Assembly (NCBI GenBank): GCA_021018995.1
Contig: CM037588.1
Span: 150,183,725 to 150,247,724 of the forward strand
DNA from: Chloranthus sessilifolius
Taxonomy: Eukaryota > Streptophyta > Magnoliopsida > Chloranthales > Chloranthaceae
DNA: 64,000 nucleotides
Reading direction: 5' to 3'
Position numbers and translations under genes: made by a program. Under the pieces are notes generated by a model. The model saw only the letters and a list, made by a program, of their open reading frames with translations. It was not told where the DNA came from and made no database searches. Each line of letters begins with the position of its first letter. Within the stretch, counting starts at the first letter, position 1. This document shows, one piece after another, positions 10,206 through 21,879 of this stretch.

Positions 10206-11545
10206 CAGTTCTTCAACCAATTCCGCTTCCCCCCACCTACATGTCCTAGAAAAGAAATTATTAAAAATATCTTCAATGTTCCTAAAGTCAGCGGGCGGGT
10301 TCGAGCGGTTGGGTGGATTTTCGGGCAAATCGGGTGGGGCGGTGCCTGGGCGCTCAAGAACGGGGTGGTCACTATATATATATATATAATTATATATATT
10401 AGAGTAAACAAATAATCAATAGTATACTAAAATGAATAATCAAATAATCAATAATTTGTTATGTGTGTACTCTAATATATATATACTCACACACACTGGC
10501 ACACAACCACACACATTTATATAATTATTGTAGTATACAGTATTACAGTATAACATACTTATATATATATATATATATGTATATGTACTGTGCACTGTGT
10601 AGGAAAGGAGGAAAAAAAGATCATGCAGCATTGCAGCCATACTGATACAGGACATTGTCAAGACCAGAAAAAAAAATGATGCAAAAAGAACACTAGGAAA
10701 AAGAAGAAAAAGAAGGGAAAAAAACCAGAGAAAAGAAAAAAGAAAAATTACCTGTTGCTGCCGGAGGGTTGCGGCCTTGCCAGAGCTTTGAAGAAGAAGA
10801 AGAAGAAAAGAAGACAACTGCCGGAGGTTTGTTGCATGCCGGAGGGTTGTCAGAGGATCGCCGGACACCGTAGCTTCGAAAAAGAAGAACAAAATAAGAT
10901 GCATAAAAAATAAAATAAAAAATACAGAGAAGAAGAAAAAAGAAATGAAAAAAAAAAAACTCACCGGAGGGTCGCCGGTGGTGTGGAAGAGCTGCCGGTG
11001 GCCCGGTGATGGCCGCTGTGGAAGAGAGCCAGAGAGGAAGAAGAGAGAGGTAGAGAGGCAAGAGCCCTAGCCCCAACCCAATTTCAAATGAAAAAAAAAA
11101 CTTACCTTTATATAGCTCGACTGCCCCGACCCGATTCGAACCGACTTTCGACCAGTCCAGGCGGGCGCCCAAGCCCCAACCCGCGTCATTTAATGCCCCA
11201 ACTTTATCCGGATTGGCTGGGGATCCGACCCTCTTGGGCGGGCGGCCGCCCCAACTGATTTTTGGAACATTGAATATCTTAGAAGGCTAAGTCGTCTCTC
11301 TACCAATTGATGGGGATAACAAAAGTATCTCGTGAAATGGAAGATCTGCTAGAGTCAAGAAAGTACTTGAATCACCAGTGAGGAGCTTCAAAGATTAGAC
11401 TCCAACATGCTTCAGAGGTATCACAATGACTCATTAGGGATGCGTCCTTTTCAGCTGGGGAGAGTGGATGCGGGCATTAGAACCTTCAGAGTATCAGAGG
11501 TGCAAGAAGAGATTAAAAGATCTATTCCACATGTAGCACTTTGAA
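10206..11545 (+). pseudogene. Chromodomain of the non-autonomous gypsy, split by a hAT element
   Basis: The parts 10206-10273 and 11281-11545 are one region interrupted by the hAT insert. The right part reads LVKWEDLLESRKYLNH-like, then SEELQRLDSNMLQRYHNDSL and GVRPFQLGRVDAG-like sequence. This matches the chromodomain and C-terminal extension of plant chromoviruses, with several frame changes. Confidence 0.65.
10274..11272. mobile_element. Non-autonomous hAT-type DNA transposon, 999 bp, 8-bp TSD
   Basis: The ends are inverted: CAATGTTCCTAAAGTCAG at 10274 and, read from the other side at 11272, CAATGTTCCAAAAATCAG (16 of 18 identical). Both are followed by GC-rich GGGCGG sequence. An exact 8-bp duplication AATATCTT flanks it (10266-10273 and 11273-11280). 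The 8-bp duplication and C(A)-starting ends fit the hAT superfamily. No transposase is readable inside. Removing it rejoins the chromodomain of the host element. It contains AT dinucleotide runs and repeats of GCCGGAGG. Confidence 0.9.
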
Positions 11546-12300
11546 TGGGTAGTTGAAGGTCTAAAATGTGCATGTGCAATATCATAGAAAACTCCACATT
11601 GGGCAGATGTGCACATGGGATGACTCAAACCATTGGATTATCACTTTCCGCTATTGGATTTTCATCATTCCTCATTTCAGCCGTTGGATCTTCTCCGTTC
11701 TTCATTCTCACCGTTAGATTGTTGTTTTACTACATCTTCAACATTGGATTTTTAATCGCGCGATGAATTATTATTAGATGCATGCTGATTGTTGGTCGTG
11801 TGGTGGACTTTGATTTTTAGTCCATTAGTTTACCTAGAATGTGTTTCATTTATTTTATTTTGGTGTTTTACTTTATGTTACAGGAGTCGTATGTATACAT
11901 GTCACATGTCCCCTTTAATTCACCGCTCTCAACGCATCCTCCAAAAAATGGTCATAATTTCTTCAATATGCATCAGAATGCCACATTTTTTTGACTCGTT
12001 GGAAAGCTATTTTGATAATCTTTCAAATAAGACAATTTTGCATCAAGCTGACATCGTTTGATGCTTGAAAATTGGCCATATATATAAATGTGACGGGATT
12101 GAAAATTAAGCACTCAATGATCATCAGATCAAAGGTTTTTAATGGGCAGGTTAGGTAGTTTATTTTTTATTTTTTTAGTAATCTACCAAAAAAACAAGTT
12201 TATTTTTTTAGTAATTAGGTTTTCTTTAGAGTTGGCTTTAAATGTCCTTATGTAGAGAGACTTTTATTATTATTTTGTTGTAGTTATGAATTTTGAAAGA
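11546..12300 (+). other. 3' untranslated part of the non-autonomous gypsy
   Basis: I see no coding signal. The stretch lies between the chromodomain and the right LTR. It contains repeated CCGTTGGATT-like words at 11630-11750 and a TTTTTTAGTAAT repeat at 12165-12215. Confidence 0.5.
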
Positions 12301-12984
12301 AATGAGAGATTGTTCTCCTTCTTTCCCCAGATGATTGTGGTATGAGGCTAATGGTTCTTCTTTATATTTTCTCTAGTTTCTTTATTTTACGTGGGAGGTA
12401 TGTAAATTCTTTAAATCTTGAAATCTTGAATCTCTGCAAACTAGTAAGGATTGTGTCTACCATCAAATTTGTAAATGTTGATATGACTTACTGTTTATCC
12501 AATTGAACCTTCCTAATTCCATGGAGTATATTTCCTAAAGAAAATTGATTTACGTCTCGATAAGCCTTCATGCTCTAAAAGAAAATAACTTTTTTTTGGA
12601 TTATCCCTGTTAATGAACTATGGATATCACAGAAAGGCATCCCCAAATTTCTTGAAATCTGAAATTTACCCTGCTGGAAGTTAAAATTAACTTGGTTTGA
12701 ACCCATCCTTCTCAAATACCCTAGAATAGAATCGAAAGATGTCCTCATGGGATGCCGTTTGATGCCCTAAGCTAGAGGAAATTAAAATCCATCAGTAGAA
12801 TCCTTGTTTACGAGTTTAGAAGGGACTGCATTGCCGGATTGGAACACTAATCGAATTTGGGTTATGATGAGATTCTTTAATTTCTTTCTTGGAATTTAGC
12901 AATTTATTTATATAATTGTTTGTTCATAAAAATTTCTTTTAATCTCAGCCATTAAAATAGGTTTTAGTGTTTGGTCCTGCATCA
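12300..12984 (+). repeat. 3' LTR of the non-autonomous gypsy element
   Basis: It is homologous to 7104-7658 and ends GGTCCTGCATCA. It is longer than the left copy by about 100 bp near 12735-12840, a block absent from the left copy. The exact start is uncertain. Confidence 0.78.
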
Positions 12985-14526
12985 TTTTCTCCGTGTGGGT
13001 GGGTGCTTATATGATTAAGGGATCGTTTCAGGGGCTATTCCTTTTTGAGATTTAGTTTCTCTTTTCTAATTTTATCTCCTTTTTGGCCCTACATGTGTTT
13101 AGGGCTGAGTCTATATTATGATTTTTTTTTTGTCTTAGGCTCAGTATCTTGCTCAGCTTCTATATAACACTTTATTTATTTCTATAGAGTTCTGATATTT
13201 ATCGATCAAAATAAAAGAGCGGTTTGTCAAAAATGGATGAATATGAAAAATTTAAACGTTTTTTTTTTGTGCTTTAATGGAAATAGAGATCTGAAAAAAA
13301 AGAAAAAAGATGTAAATATGGCTGAACATGAGACCTGCTTTCTCTGCCTTAAACTGAAAAAAAAAAACTAGAAGAACGTATAATTAACCAACTTATGCGA
13401 CAATGGAAAGCAGGGACCACCTTCCCTTAAAATATTTGAGAAAAAAACTGAAAATGCAATAACTTATAATCAAGAAGCAGAAGATAGGGATCACCTTTCA
13501 ATTAAAATCACCCTGCATCAAGTTGTAGTAGGGTAGAAAGTGGAAATATTCTTGCGTTTGAGGAGAAAATCCTTTCATTGAAGGTGAAAAACTGAAACCT
13601 GAATACATTTCACGAATAACTATATCTTGTAATTGATTATGTTTTGTTTTAAAAATCCGAGGAAATGCCAACAGTTTTCTTATTCACATACGGTTATCAC
13701 CACTATTTATTTCAAGGAGTAATCACATCGTAAAAATTTCCAGAGAACACCACTTTGTGTTGCTTTGCTGACACTTGGCAAATTTTGCTGGCATGAACTT
13801 CATATAACATCTTTGACACTGACTACTAGCAGGATTGTATTGTTGCAGTTTTATGGTCCTTCAAATTTTTTGAAATCATTTTTCTCCTTAGTTCCTTCAG
13901 CTAGTATTAACCAGTCCATTGCTCCTGTGCTTTGCATTGTCGACCATATCATATGCTTTTGTTTTACTTTACAGTGTAGTGGTTATGGTTTTTCCATGGG
14001 CCATTTTTATCTCCGGTTTTTTGTGTTTTTGTTTGAACTACTGTTTCATTTTTGTCATAAATAGTTTTGGTCTGGAAGATTGAACATAAGTTCAAGATAT
14101 GGACTGCTTGAATTCACAATGAACTATTCCTATGGCTTCATATTTATTTTAACAATTAGAGCTTTATATTTTTTATCAGAACTGGAACTTTTGATTTAAG
14201 TATTAACAAATACTTTTTCACCCCATTGGAGGTTCAATCTGTTTTTCCCCTCATTGCAGTTTGGTCTAAAAATTAATTATCTGTACTGGGCCATCCTGTC
14301 AAGTGATTATTGATTACGCGGAATTTCAGTAGATAGATTTCTCTCTCATCTAAAAATGAAATCTTGGATGCAGTGTGTTTATTTGAAGTTTTATGATTTT
14401 CTAATGCTGGAGTTAAGCTTCTAGGTTCTTTCTAAATGCTTGCCTTACTGTGATAGATTATTCATTCTCAATGACTATGAATCCATCCCGATTAGCTTCT
14501 CTGAATTGTTTTGGTCTTGATTTCAG
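12985..14526 (+). other. Intron-like unique sequence upstream of the WD40 exon
   Basis: AT-rich sequence with no protein domain and no clear element ends. It ends in a good polypyrimidine tract and TTTCAG at 14521-14526. It is probably intron or upstream sequence of the WD40 gene, but I see no other exon in it. Confidence 0.4.
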
Positions 14527-14691
14527 TTGTGGGAAGTATTTCAGATTCAGACCTACCAAGTAATGTTTTGTCATTATTGAGGGGCCACGCTAAGGATCGT
14601 GCTTATCTCGAAGGAATCCCTGAAAGACTCTCTGTAGGTCTTACCAGTCACACAAATTCCGTCAATTCTATACAATGGTCCCCAACCCATG
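14527..14691 (+). CDS. Single exon of a WD40-repeat protein gene (WDR25-like)
   Basis: The 165-bp exon encodes VGSISDSDLPSNVLSLLRGH, then AYLEGIPERLSVGLTSHTNS and VNSIQWSPTHG. The last part, H-T-N-S-V-N-S-I-Q-W-S-P, is the beginning of a WD40 blade. The arrangement resembles plant WDR25/PRP17-like proteins, an assignment made from memory of the family. A TTTCAG acceptor precedes it. The donor after CCCATG is GCAAGT, so the following intron would be of the GC-AG class. Both borders are phase 1 and the length is a multiple of three, so the exon is symmetrical. It has no stop or frameshift and is the cleanest coding sequence in the window. The next exon of the propeller is not visible in the remaining 49 kb; either the next intron is huge and full of transposons, or this is a relic or displaced exon. 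Confidence 0.68.
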
Positions 14692-15015
14692 GCAAGTATT
14701 CCTCCATTCCAAATTTCTGTAACCATAAATGGGAGAAAGTAGTGCTTCGTTTTGTTAGTTAACATATATTGTTAGTAATTATTCTAACTTGTATCTATTG
14801 AATCCCATGGAAGACTTGTGTAATTTTATGGTTTTACCTTTTCATGTGGAATGGATGCTACAAAAGCACGACTAGAGGATTGTTCTTGATTTTTGTCATA
14901 TTGATAAAACAATGATATTGAGGGTTTACTGGTTCTTACAAGCTCTTAGCGCACACTAGGAAGGCGATTTGCTGTTGATCACTTTTTACAAAATATGCAC
15001 ATTTATGGCTGCATA

Positions 15016-15443
15016 CAGGTTGGGTGTTTAGGGTCAACCTGAACCACTTACCTTGATTTGAACATGACTGGACCTATTAACCTCTAACCCTTGACCGAAA
15101 CCGGACCTGTTTAAAATACCCTGACTTGGACCTGACCTGAACCTGACCTGCATTTCGGACCTGTACCAACCTAAACCTTACTTGCTAGTGTAATTTAATT
15201 GCATTTTCGGGTTTGGACCTGACCTGTTAAACCACTTTCGCCTGTTAAAATATAATGTATGTATCTATCTTATAGCAAACAAGTATCAGGTCAGTTTTGG
15301 AGCTAACCTGCACCCGACTTGTTTCTATCACAGGTCGTTATTTTCGACGTGACCCAACCGGACAGGTCAAGTTTTTAAAACCCAAACCTGGCTACACTAG
15401 TAGCAGATCGGGTTTGAAAATCTTGTCAGGTCAACTCGGCCTG
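15016..15443. mobile_element. MITE-like insert rich in ACCTGACCTG repeats
   Basis: The left end reads CAGGTTGGGTGTTTAGGGTC; the right end read inversely gives CAGGCCGAGTTGACCTGACA. The inside is full of GACCTGACCTGAACC-type words in both orientations. Flanking GCTGCATA and CTGCTATA could be a decayed target duplication. It lies in the presumed intron of the WD40 gene. Confidence 0.45.
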
Positions 15444-15699
15444 ATTGCACTGCTATACACATTGAACATGCACCTCTTAAGCTTTAAGGTAGATATCTGT
15501 TATTAGCTCACCCTTGAGATTCATGGTCCCAACCTTGGTTTAAAGGTAGTATGCTGATATGTAGCAGGATTTTCAGTTCCCACTGGGCATCAACCAATGT
15601 GGGGGCTGATACCAAGATTTAAAACCTCAGTCTCGATAGCTCCTACTACATGGTAATTATTTTGCTCAAAAAATGGCCTCCTACCATAACATACCTTAT

Positions 15700-16540
15700 T
15701 CTGTAATGCAATATTTGATATGCCTCGCCAATCATTTATTCGTCATCGCCATCGCCATCATCACAGCCTCCCATGTAGTTGTGGTCAGCTATGCAAGGCC
15801 CATTTCTCCACTAGTTTCTAATCAACGCTAAGCTTTATGTAACATCACAATCCTTCATTTCCCTTCTCACGGCTTCCCTCCCTTCAGACATGGTTTGTTT
15901 TTGGTCTCCGACAAATGTGTCCAAACCATTTTAAGCGACATTCTTTCATTTATAGGTGCCACTCTCAAATTTCCTCTTCTGTACTTGTTCCAAATTTATC
16001 CTTTCTTTTTACTCCACACATCCATCTCAACATACGCATCTGAGCCGCATGTTCTTTATCTTCTTGTTACTTTTTTTGTAGCTCAACATTCCGCACCATA
16101 TAATATGGGAGGTCTAACCTCCATCTTTTAAAAATGTCCCTTCAACCTAAGTGAAACTCTTGGGTTGCAAAATACTCCGCTTGCTTGCCTCAATCTCATC
16201 CAACCTGCATTAATCCTATTGGAGACATCATCGTCAAATCCACCATCTGATTGTAAGGTAGCCCTAAATAGTGAAATCTATTGCAATGTGGTGATTTTCT
16301 TTTCCAACTAAATCCTATTTGAGAGGCTCTCTTCTAATCTATCCTTTCATTATAGAGTAGAGCCTAAATACCAAAATCTATGACAATGTGACACTAGATG
16401 ATTTCTATTTTATCTAAATCCTCATCTAGGTTATCATGTTTTCTAAATTTGCACTCAATGTATCTTGTCTTTGTTTTGCTAGTTTCAAACCTCTTGACTC
16501 AATATGGAGCCCCAATTAAAGCTTTTTTGATCTCATAATG
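15700..16540 (-). mobile_element. RTE-type LINE, C-terminal reverse transcriptase remnant
   Basis: Read on the minus strand the order is LGLPYNQMVDL-like (about 16250), DDDVSNRINAGWMRLRQASG (about 16220-16160), KMEVRPPILYGAECWA-like (about 16110), AQMRMLRWMCGVKRKDKF (about 16045-15995), NLRVAPINERMSLKWFGHIC (about 15970-15915) and, near 15790-15750, ADHNYMGGCDD. This string of motifs is the tail of RTE-clade LINE polymerase. The frame changes often. The 5' part, with endonuclease and catalytic motifs, is missing. Confidence 0.85.
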
Positions 16541-18330
16541 GGGGTGAATATACTTTTCATTCCTTTGCTCAATATCTTTTGGCATACAATATTACCCGCT
16601 AGTTTTCATGTCCTTAATACTCCCTAATGGAATTGGGTTGCCAAACACAAACATAGACATCTCATTGGTGTTACTCGATGTTTATTGAGGTGTATGCATA
16701 TGTCTATAGCCTATTGGTCAATGGCCTTGCTACATGTTTTTTGATTAATTACACTCCTTGAGTTTTATGAAGTCATTCTCCATTTCTAACTCTTCTCCGT
16801 TAGGATTCAATGTTTCTTATTGAGCCATGTGTTTTTGGGTGCACTTGTTTTGTCCAGGACCTTTGTCTTAGCTCTCGGAAATTAGATGATCCATTGTTCG
16901 TGGTGTCTTCGTTGGCTACTCTAGTATGTTTAAGGGATATATAGATATTATGATCCACTGTTCGTTGTGTCTTCGTTAGATATTATGATCCTCTGGTGAC
17001 CTTTTTTCACTTCCATGGATGCTACCTTCTTTGAGCATGTTTCCTATTTTTCTCCACATTCTGAGCCCGGATCTATCCCTACTATTCTTATGCCTTTACC
17101 GCTTACTATTTTGCCTTCTTCACCTGCTAATTCTAATCATTATGTTTCTATTAATCGTTCTACTACAGTCACTTCTCCCACACCTGTTTAGCCTTCTTTA
17201 GAGCAACAAAAGTGATTACACTTTTATGTTTTTAGACATCATCATGAGTCCTCGATTATGCCACCACCTCAGTCCTCTGTACAAGTTGTTCTAGTGGGCA
17301 GTTCTACCCCCTTCCACCCCTTTGAGGATACTTCTACTATCCTTGTTACACCAGCTTCTACTTTTGATTCTCAGTTACTTAGTTGTTCTTCCCAAGGGGG
17401 TTCGTTCATATGTTACTTCTTATACCCTTGCCAAGTATGTTTGTTATCAGGTTGTCCCTGCTTCGTACAAGGCTTTTTCTTTCTACTGTTCTACAATTAC
17501 TATACCTTGTATTGTTCACGCATTCAATTGAGGAGATGAATGCCCTTGAGAGTTGGGACGTGGTTCCTTTACCGTCTAGGAAGAAGACTATGGGATGTGA
17601 GTGGGTCTTGGGAGTGAAGCATAATTCTGATGGCAATGTAGCGCGATATAAGGCACTCCTGGTTGCTCGCAGATTCACTTGGACTTATGGTGTTGATTAT
17701 TGTGCCATATTTGGCTAAGTTGACATCTATTTGAGTTCTTATTTTTATTGCTGCCAATCAGAATTGGCTTCTTCATCACTTGGATTTGAAGAATATTTTT
17801 CTTCATGAGCATCTTATAGAGAAGATTTATATGGATCCTCCACCCGACTTCCTGCTTTAGGGGGAGATAGAAAAAAAATGTCTACTTCAAAAGTTAATTT
17901 GTAGTTTGAAGCAGTCAGCCAGCACATGCTGTTAATTTGTGGTTTGAAACAATTAGCTAGAGCATGGTTTCATCAATTTAGTTGCATGATTATTCACTTG
18001 GGATGTTGGAGAGGTCATATGGATCAGCCAACGCATGTTGTTAATTTATGGTTTGAATTCATCAATTTAGTTGCATGATTATTCACTTGGGATATTGGAG
18101 AGGTCATATGGATCACATACGTTACATTCAATCGGGTTCTATTGGGGTATGATTCTTCGTCTATGTTGACGATATTATCCATATAGGAGATGAATCTTCT
18201 TTTATCTCCCATGTGAAAAGGGAGCTTGGCTGTATTTTCTAAGTGAAAGAGTAGGGCAGTTTAAAAGATTTTTTGGGGCAAGAGGTCGTTCTAGAAAAGG
18301 GATTTCTTTCTTACAGAAAGTATCCTAATG
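16541..18330 (+). mobile_element. Ty1/copia remnant: integrase end and reverse transcriptase
   Basis: The integrase part starts GGEYTFHSFAQYLLAYNITR (16541) and reaches VFVGYSSMFKGY (16905-16940). A hinge with FFTSMDATFFEHVSYFSP-like sequence follows near 17010. RT runs from NALESWDVVPLPSRKK (17537) through GCEWVLGVKHNSDGNVARYK, then DLKNIFLHEHL (about 17785), to VYVDDIIHIGDES (18161-18200) and FLGQEVVLEKGISFLQ (about 18270). The catalytic Y-V-D-D is kept, but stops and a 100-bp duplication break the frame. No LTR was recognised. Confidence 0.87.
17930..18115 (+). repeat. Short internal duplication in the copia RT
   Basis: About 90 bp containing GTTAATTTGTGGTTTGAA, TTTAGTTGCATGATTATTCA and GGAGAGGTCATATGGATCA occurs twice (about 17930-18025 and 18037-18115), with a fragment of a third start. 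Confidence 0.8.
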
Positions 18331-18633
18331 ATCGGCAGTGGTAGAGGCTCTAACCAGCGTTACCTAGGCACTTCTACTTTTGGATTTTTGTCATGCCGAG
18401 ACAGATGATAATTGGTGGCACTTGGACACGTTCCTACACTTGGTGGCACTTGAACACTCCTCAACACAGCACGATACTTCTAAACATGAATGAAAGTACC
18501 ACATAATTTCATCCAAATGTTCCTTGTTTTGACACGATAAAATGATCTGTCATTTTATAAAAAACAATTGTGTGAAGTTTAATAACTTATAAATAAAAAG
18601 TTTGAATCTTTGATAATGATTTATATAATGTAG
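18331..18633. other. No recognisable feature
   Basis: AT-rich sequence between the copia remnant and the LTR of element A. It has a GGTGGCACTTG repeat (18413 and 18440) but no coding signal. Confidence 0.4.
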
Positions 18634-18876
18634 TGTAAACAACAAATTTGCATAGAATATAAATCCAACACATCAATTATAACAAATTTCCCCTCACTAG
18701 GAGAGAGTTTTATTGAAAATGACGGACTTTACACTTCTGGGTATTGCAATTGATTTCCCGTTAATTATATCAAAATTGAATACCTTTGATTAAAAAAACT
18801 ACTAAAGAAAAGTAATTACATCTCTGAAATAAACAAAATAAATCCTAATTCTAAGTCTTTATTAATATTTTCGTCT

Positions 18877-19107
18877 TCATGGTATGAGATGGATTTGTAG
18901 TATACTTTCTTTTTCAGAGACTCGAGCGATGTGAAATAAAGGACGTTGGAGATAAAAGCCCCTTCTTCGGAAGTTAGATCCATCCGATCGATAGGCATGG
19001 CCAAATATGGGCATGAGGAGTTCGTGAATGAGTCTCATAATGAATTCATGCTCACTTGTCTGGAAGTCGAACTCAAACTCCTGATCCATTTTCTGATGTC
19101 TGGTCAT
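18877..19107 (-). CDS. LTR-encoded small protein, left copy of element A
   Basis: A 76-codon frame on the minus strand reads FEFDFQTSEHEFIMRLIHEL, then LMPIFGHAYRSDGSNFRRRG, then RPLFHIARVSEKES. I do not recognise the family. Homologous frames sit at the same LTR position in the right LTR of A (26709-26954) and in both LTRs of element B (51906-52220 intact, about 43070-43300 frameshifted). It lies about 240 bp before the LTR end in element orientation, so it would be an upstream frame on the element's RNA. Confidence 0.5.
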   Translation of the reverse strand: MTRHQKMDQEFEFDFQTSEHEFIMRLIHELLMPIFGHAYRSDGSNFRRRGFYLQRPLFHIARVSEKESILQIHLIP

Positions 19108-19194
19108 CCAATTAACACTTGGTTATGGGCAACTAATCACAGATCAGATATCATCAAATTTCTTAGAATTTGATCATCATAGGTTATTTTGTGA

Positions 19195-19905
19195 TGATTT
19201 CACTATTAGATCACATAATGATCTTATAATACAATCATTTTAACGTAAAGTTAATGAATTCACCGTTGGATTTGACCAAAACAATGAAATTTGATTAATG
19301 CATGATAAATCCACCGTTAGATCTTATTACGGTCGCGTATTATGATTGTTTGACTAAAAGTCAATTATTTCACCGTTAGATTTGACCAGAATAAGAAGAT
19401 TTGGTCAACATGTAACAAATTCACCGTTGGATCTCGTATTATGATCGTTTGACTAAAAGTGAATGAGTCCATCGTTGGATTTGATGAAAATCACAAGATC
19501 TAGTCAAGATACAATAAATCCACGGCTGGGTCTTATTATGGTCTCGTATTATGACCGTTTTACTAAAAGTCAATGAGTCTATCGTTGGATTTGACCAAAT
19601 CACAAGATCTTATCAACATGTAATAAATCCACTGCTGGATCTCATCACGATCTTGTATTATGATCGTTTGATCAACAGTCAACAAGTCCATCATTGGATT
19701 TGATCTAGTCAATATGCAATAAATCCACCGTTGGATCTCGTTATGATATTGTATTATGATCGGTTGACCAAAAGTCAACGGGTCCATCGTTGGATTTGTC
19801 CAAAATCATAAGATCTAGTCAACATGCAATAAATCCATCGTTGGATCTCGTCACGATTTCTTATTATGATCGTTTGACTAAAAGTCAACGGATCTATCAT
19901 TATAA
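19195..19905 (-). repeat. Tandem array of a roughly 105-bp unit inside the LTR
   Basis: About 6-7 diverged units contain AATAAATCCACCGTTGGATC, then TATTATGATCGTTTGACTAA, then AAGTCAACGAGTCCATCG. The matching array in the right LTR is 27005-27930. Confidence 0.88.
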
Positions 19906-20934
19906 TATTTAACCCATGCGAGGGCGGCATAAGGGATGGCCAGGGCAGGTACGGTCGACCTACGCAGGTATGGCCTACACAGGTACGACCTACACAAGTA
20001 TGACCTACGCAGGTACGACCTAACTATTTGTGTATCAAGAAATTGAATTTTACCACCGTAAAAGAATGTTCGATCTTGAGGTTGAGATCCAAACCCTACA
20101 TTTGAGGGGGTGATGACCTGAACGGTAAGGAAAACTCTAATTTCGGGACGTGGTTTTGATCTGATAAATCTGATAGTTATGAGTCATTGCAGATGAATAT
20201 TTTGAGTGTCCGAGTCCGGAATCATTCTTTGGGTTCGTGATTGCAACATGTACGAGTATCGAATTTGTGATTGCAATCCGAGCGTACTAAGAGCTATGCG
20301 AGGGGTTGTACCCACGTAGCTTAACTATCTCAAAGTACACAAGAAATTGGGTATGTGTTGTAACGCGTAATCCCAAATTGCAATCCTAAATCATACTTAG
20401 GTAAGAGCCGTAACTCTTATCCTAAGCGTATCACCTTTAGGTAAGGGCCGTTGTAGCTCTTATCTTAGATGCACCTGTATCGGAAACAGTCCGAATTTAG
20501 AAATCATCAATCTGGACTTATTCCTCCCGTAAACTCTAAATAAAAAAGAAAGGGAACATAAAGAATCTCCGAGATACCTTATGGTCTCTTGCAAGCGAAT
20601 CAAAGTCGGAGAAGTTTCGGCAGGGTTCTTGCATAAGAATTTTTGGATCCCTAATATTGAGAACGAATATGCTATTTATATATTTTTGGTAGTGGCTATG
20701 AGAAGTTATAATCTTACGGTTTCCGCAAGAGTTTCATAAAAATCAAGGGTTGTGAGGGCTGCGTGGGTCTTATCCTTCACGTGGATTGAGAAAAGATTCT
20801 TCTCCAGATATCTGGCCTACGCAAGTGGTTCTTTACTTAAGTAGAGAAAATAGATGACCCACATAGGTGGTTGTGTGGATCATTTTGAAAGAGAATAAGA
20901 TTTTGAGAGAGAAATAAGGAGAGAAGAGAGGAGA

Positions 20935-21035
20935 TGGCCTACGCAGGTATGGCCGACCTATGCTGGTACGTCCTACGCAGGTACGACCGACCTACGCAAG
21001 TATGACCTACGCAGGTACGACCTCACGCAGGCCAC
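20935..21035. repeat. Cluster of CCTACGCAGGTA motifs, left LTR of A
   Basis: Seven variants of GACCTACGCAGGTACGACC occur within 100 bp. A second cluster is at 19935-20030. In element orientation the 20935-21035 cluster lies about 0.4-0.5 kb into the LTR, where U3 control sequences are expected. The right LTR repeats both clusters. Confidence 0.85.
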
Positions 21036-21130
21036 TTGCATGGGCCATATTTAGAGAGAAAAAAAAGGAGAGAATAAGATGGCCTACATGGGCCATCAAC
21101 GAGAGTGAAAGAGGATGGCTCGTGTGGGCC

Positions 21131-21132
<2 letters not shown>

Positions 21133-21173
<41 letters not shown>
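21133..21173. repeat. GA dinucleotide run
   Basis: About 20 GA units lie in the left LTR of element A. The nested block in the right LTR is joined at the corresponding GA-rich place (about 34725). Confidence 0.95.
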
Positions 21174-21439
21174 AATGCGGGAGAACGGGGATGGCCTGCG
21201 TGGGCCATGTTAGAGGGAGTGCGAAGAGCGCCCACGCAAGTAGGTCTATGCATGGGTCACACTCTTTGACATAACTTACGACTTTAAGTCCTGGTTAGAT
21301 TTTGTTTTTTAAGTAGAAAACCTATACATAGAGCCTCCTTTCTTAACCTTTTCCATTAGTTCATTCTATCCGATTTTTGAGACTAAGTAGAAGAACTTCT
21401 CGACTTCTAAAAAAAATAAATTAAAATTCCGAGTCAACA

Positions 21440-21460
21440 AGTGCCTCCTCGATTTTTGTT
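21440..21460 (-). promoter_or_regulatory. Polypurine tract of element A
   Basis: On the minus strand AAAAATCGAGGAGGCACT abuts the 3' LTR start. This is the expected place and composition for plus-strand cDNA priming. Element B has the counterpart at 47319-47336. Confidence 0.7.
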
Positions 21461-21879
21461 GACTTTTTTTTTTGTTCTATATTTTGTTCTTCTTTTCTAT
21501 TATAAATAATAAAAAGAAGTCGATAAAAATTGATCTAAATTATACTTCCTATGAGAATTTTACTACCGAATGGTGATCATATTCTCTACGGAGATTCGAT
21601 CATCGGAATTTGAATTTTGGAGTCCATCAGATGGCAGATATGTGATTCCAATCCGAGAGATTTTAGGGGACGGGCTTTGGATTTTGAGATTAATCAGATT
21701 GTACTTCTTACAGGAAGACCGTATACTGATTTATGGTCATAGGATTTGTGCTTCTTTCAAGAACGCTCTTCGATTATCAAGATGAATCTCCTAAATCCTT
21801 CGGACGGTCCGATTGAAATATATGAACCCTAATAAATTTATGGAAAAGGTTCCGACTTTAGAAATTGGCCTAAAAAAAT

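Larger units (their letters stand above)
7104..12984 (+). mobile_element. Non-autonomous Ty3/gypsy element with gag, protease, IN C-terminus and chromodomain
   Basis: Direct repeats at 7104-7658 and about 12300-12984 are the LTRs; both end in CCTGCATCA. A primer binding site follows the left one. The internal part has gag, a zinc knuckle, a protease-like domain and an integrase C-terminal domain with chromodomain. RT, RNase H and the integrase core are missing: the post-protease linker (about 9900) runs straight into the integrase tail (about 9920). The hAT element 10274-11272 splits the chromodomain. Element C at 29034-31990 has the same overall plan. Confidence 0.82.
18634..21439 (-). repeat. 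3' LTR of element A (2806 bp)
   Basis: It starts TGTAAACAACAAATTTGC at 18634 and ends GAGTCAACA at 21439, so both edges are TG...CA. It carries the LTR reading frame (18877-19107), a roughly 105-bp tandem array (19195-19905), clusters of CCTACGCAGGTA (19935-20030, 20935-21035) and a GA run (21133-21173). Confidence 0.88.

Noticed and set aside
10440..11172. Overlapping minus-strand frames of 174 and 159 codons
   Set aside because: They lie inside the non-autonomous hAT element, are Phe/Leu/Ser homopolymer-like, and show no transposase motif.
15500..15640. Possible small MITE with TTGGTTTAAAGG and an inverse CCAAGATTTAAAACC
   Set aside because: The inverted match is short and no target duplication was found, so it is not supported.
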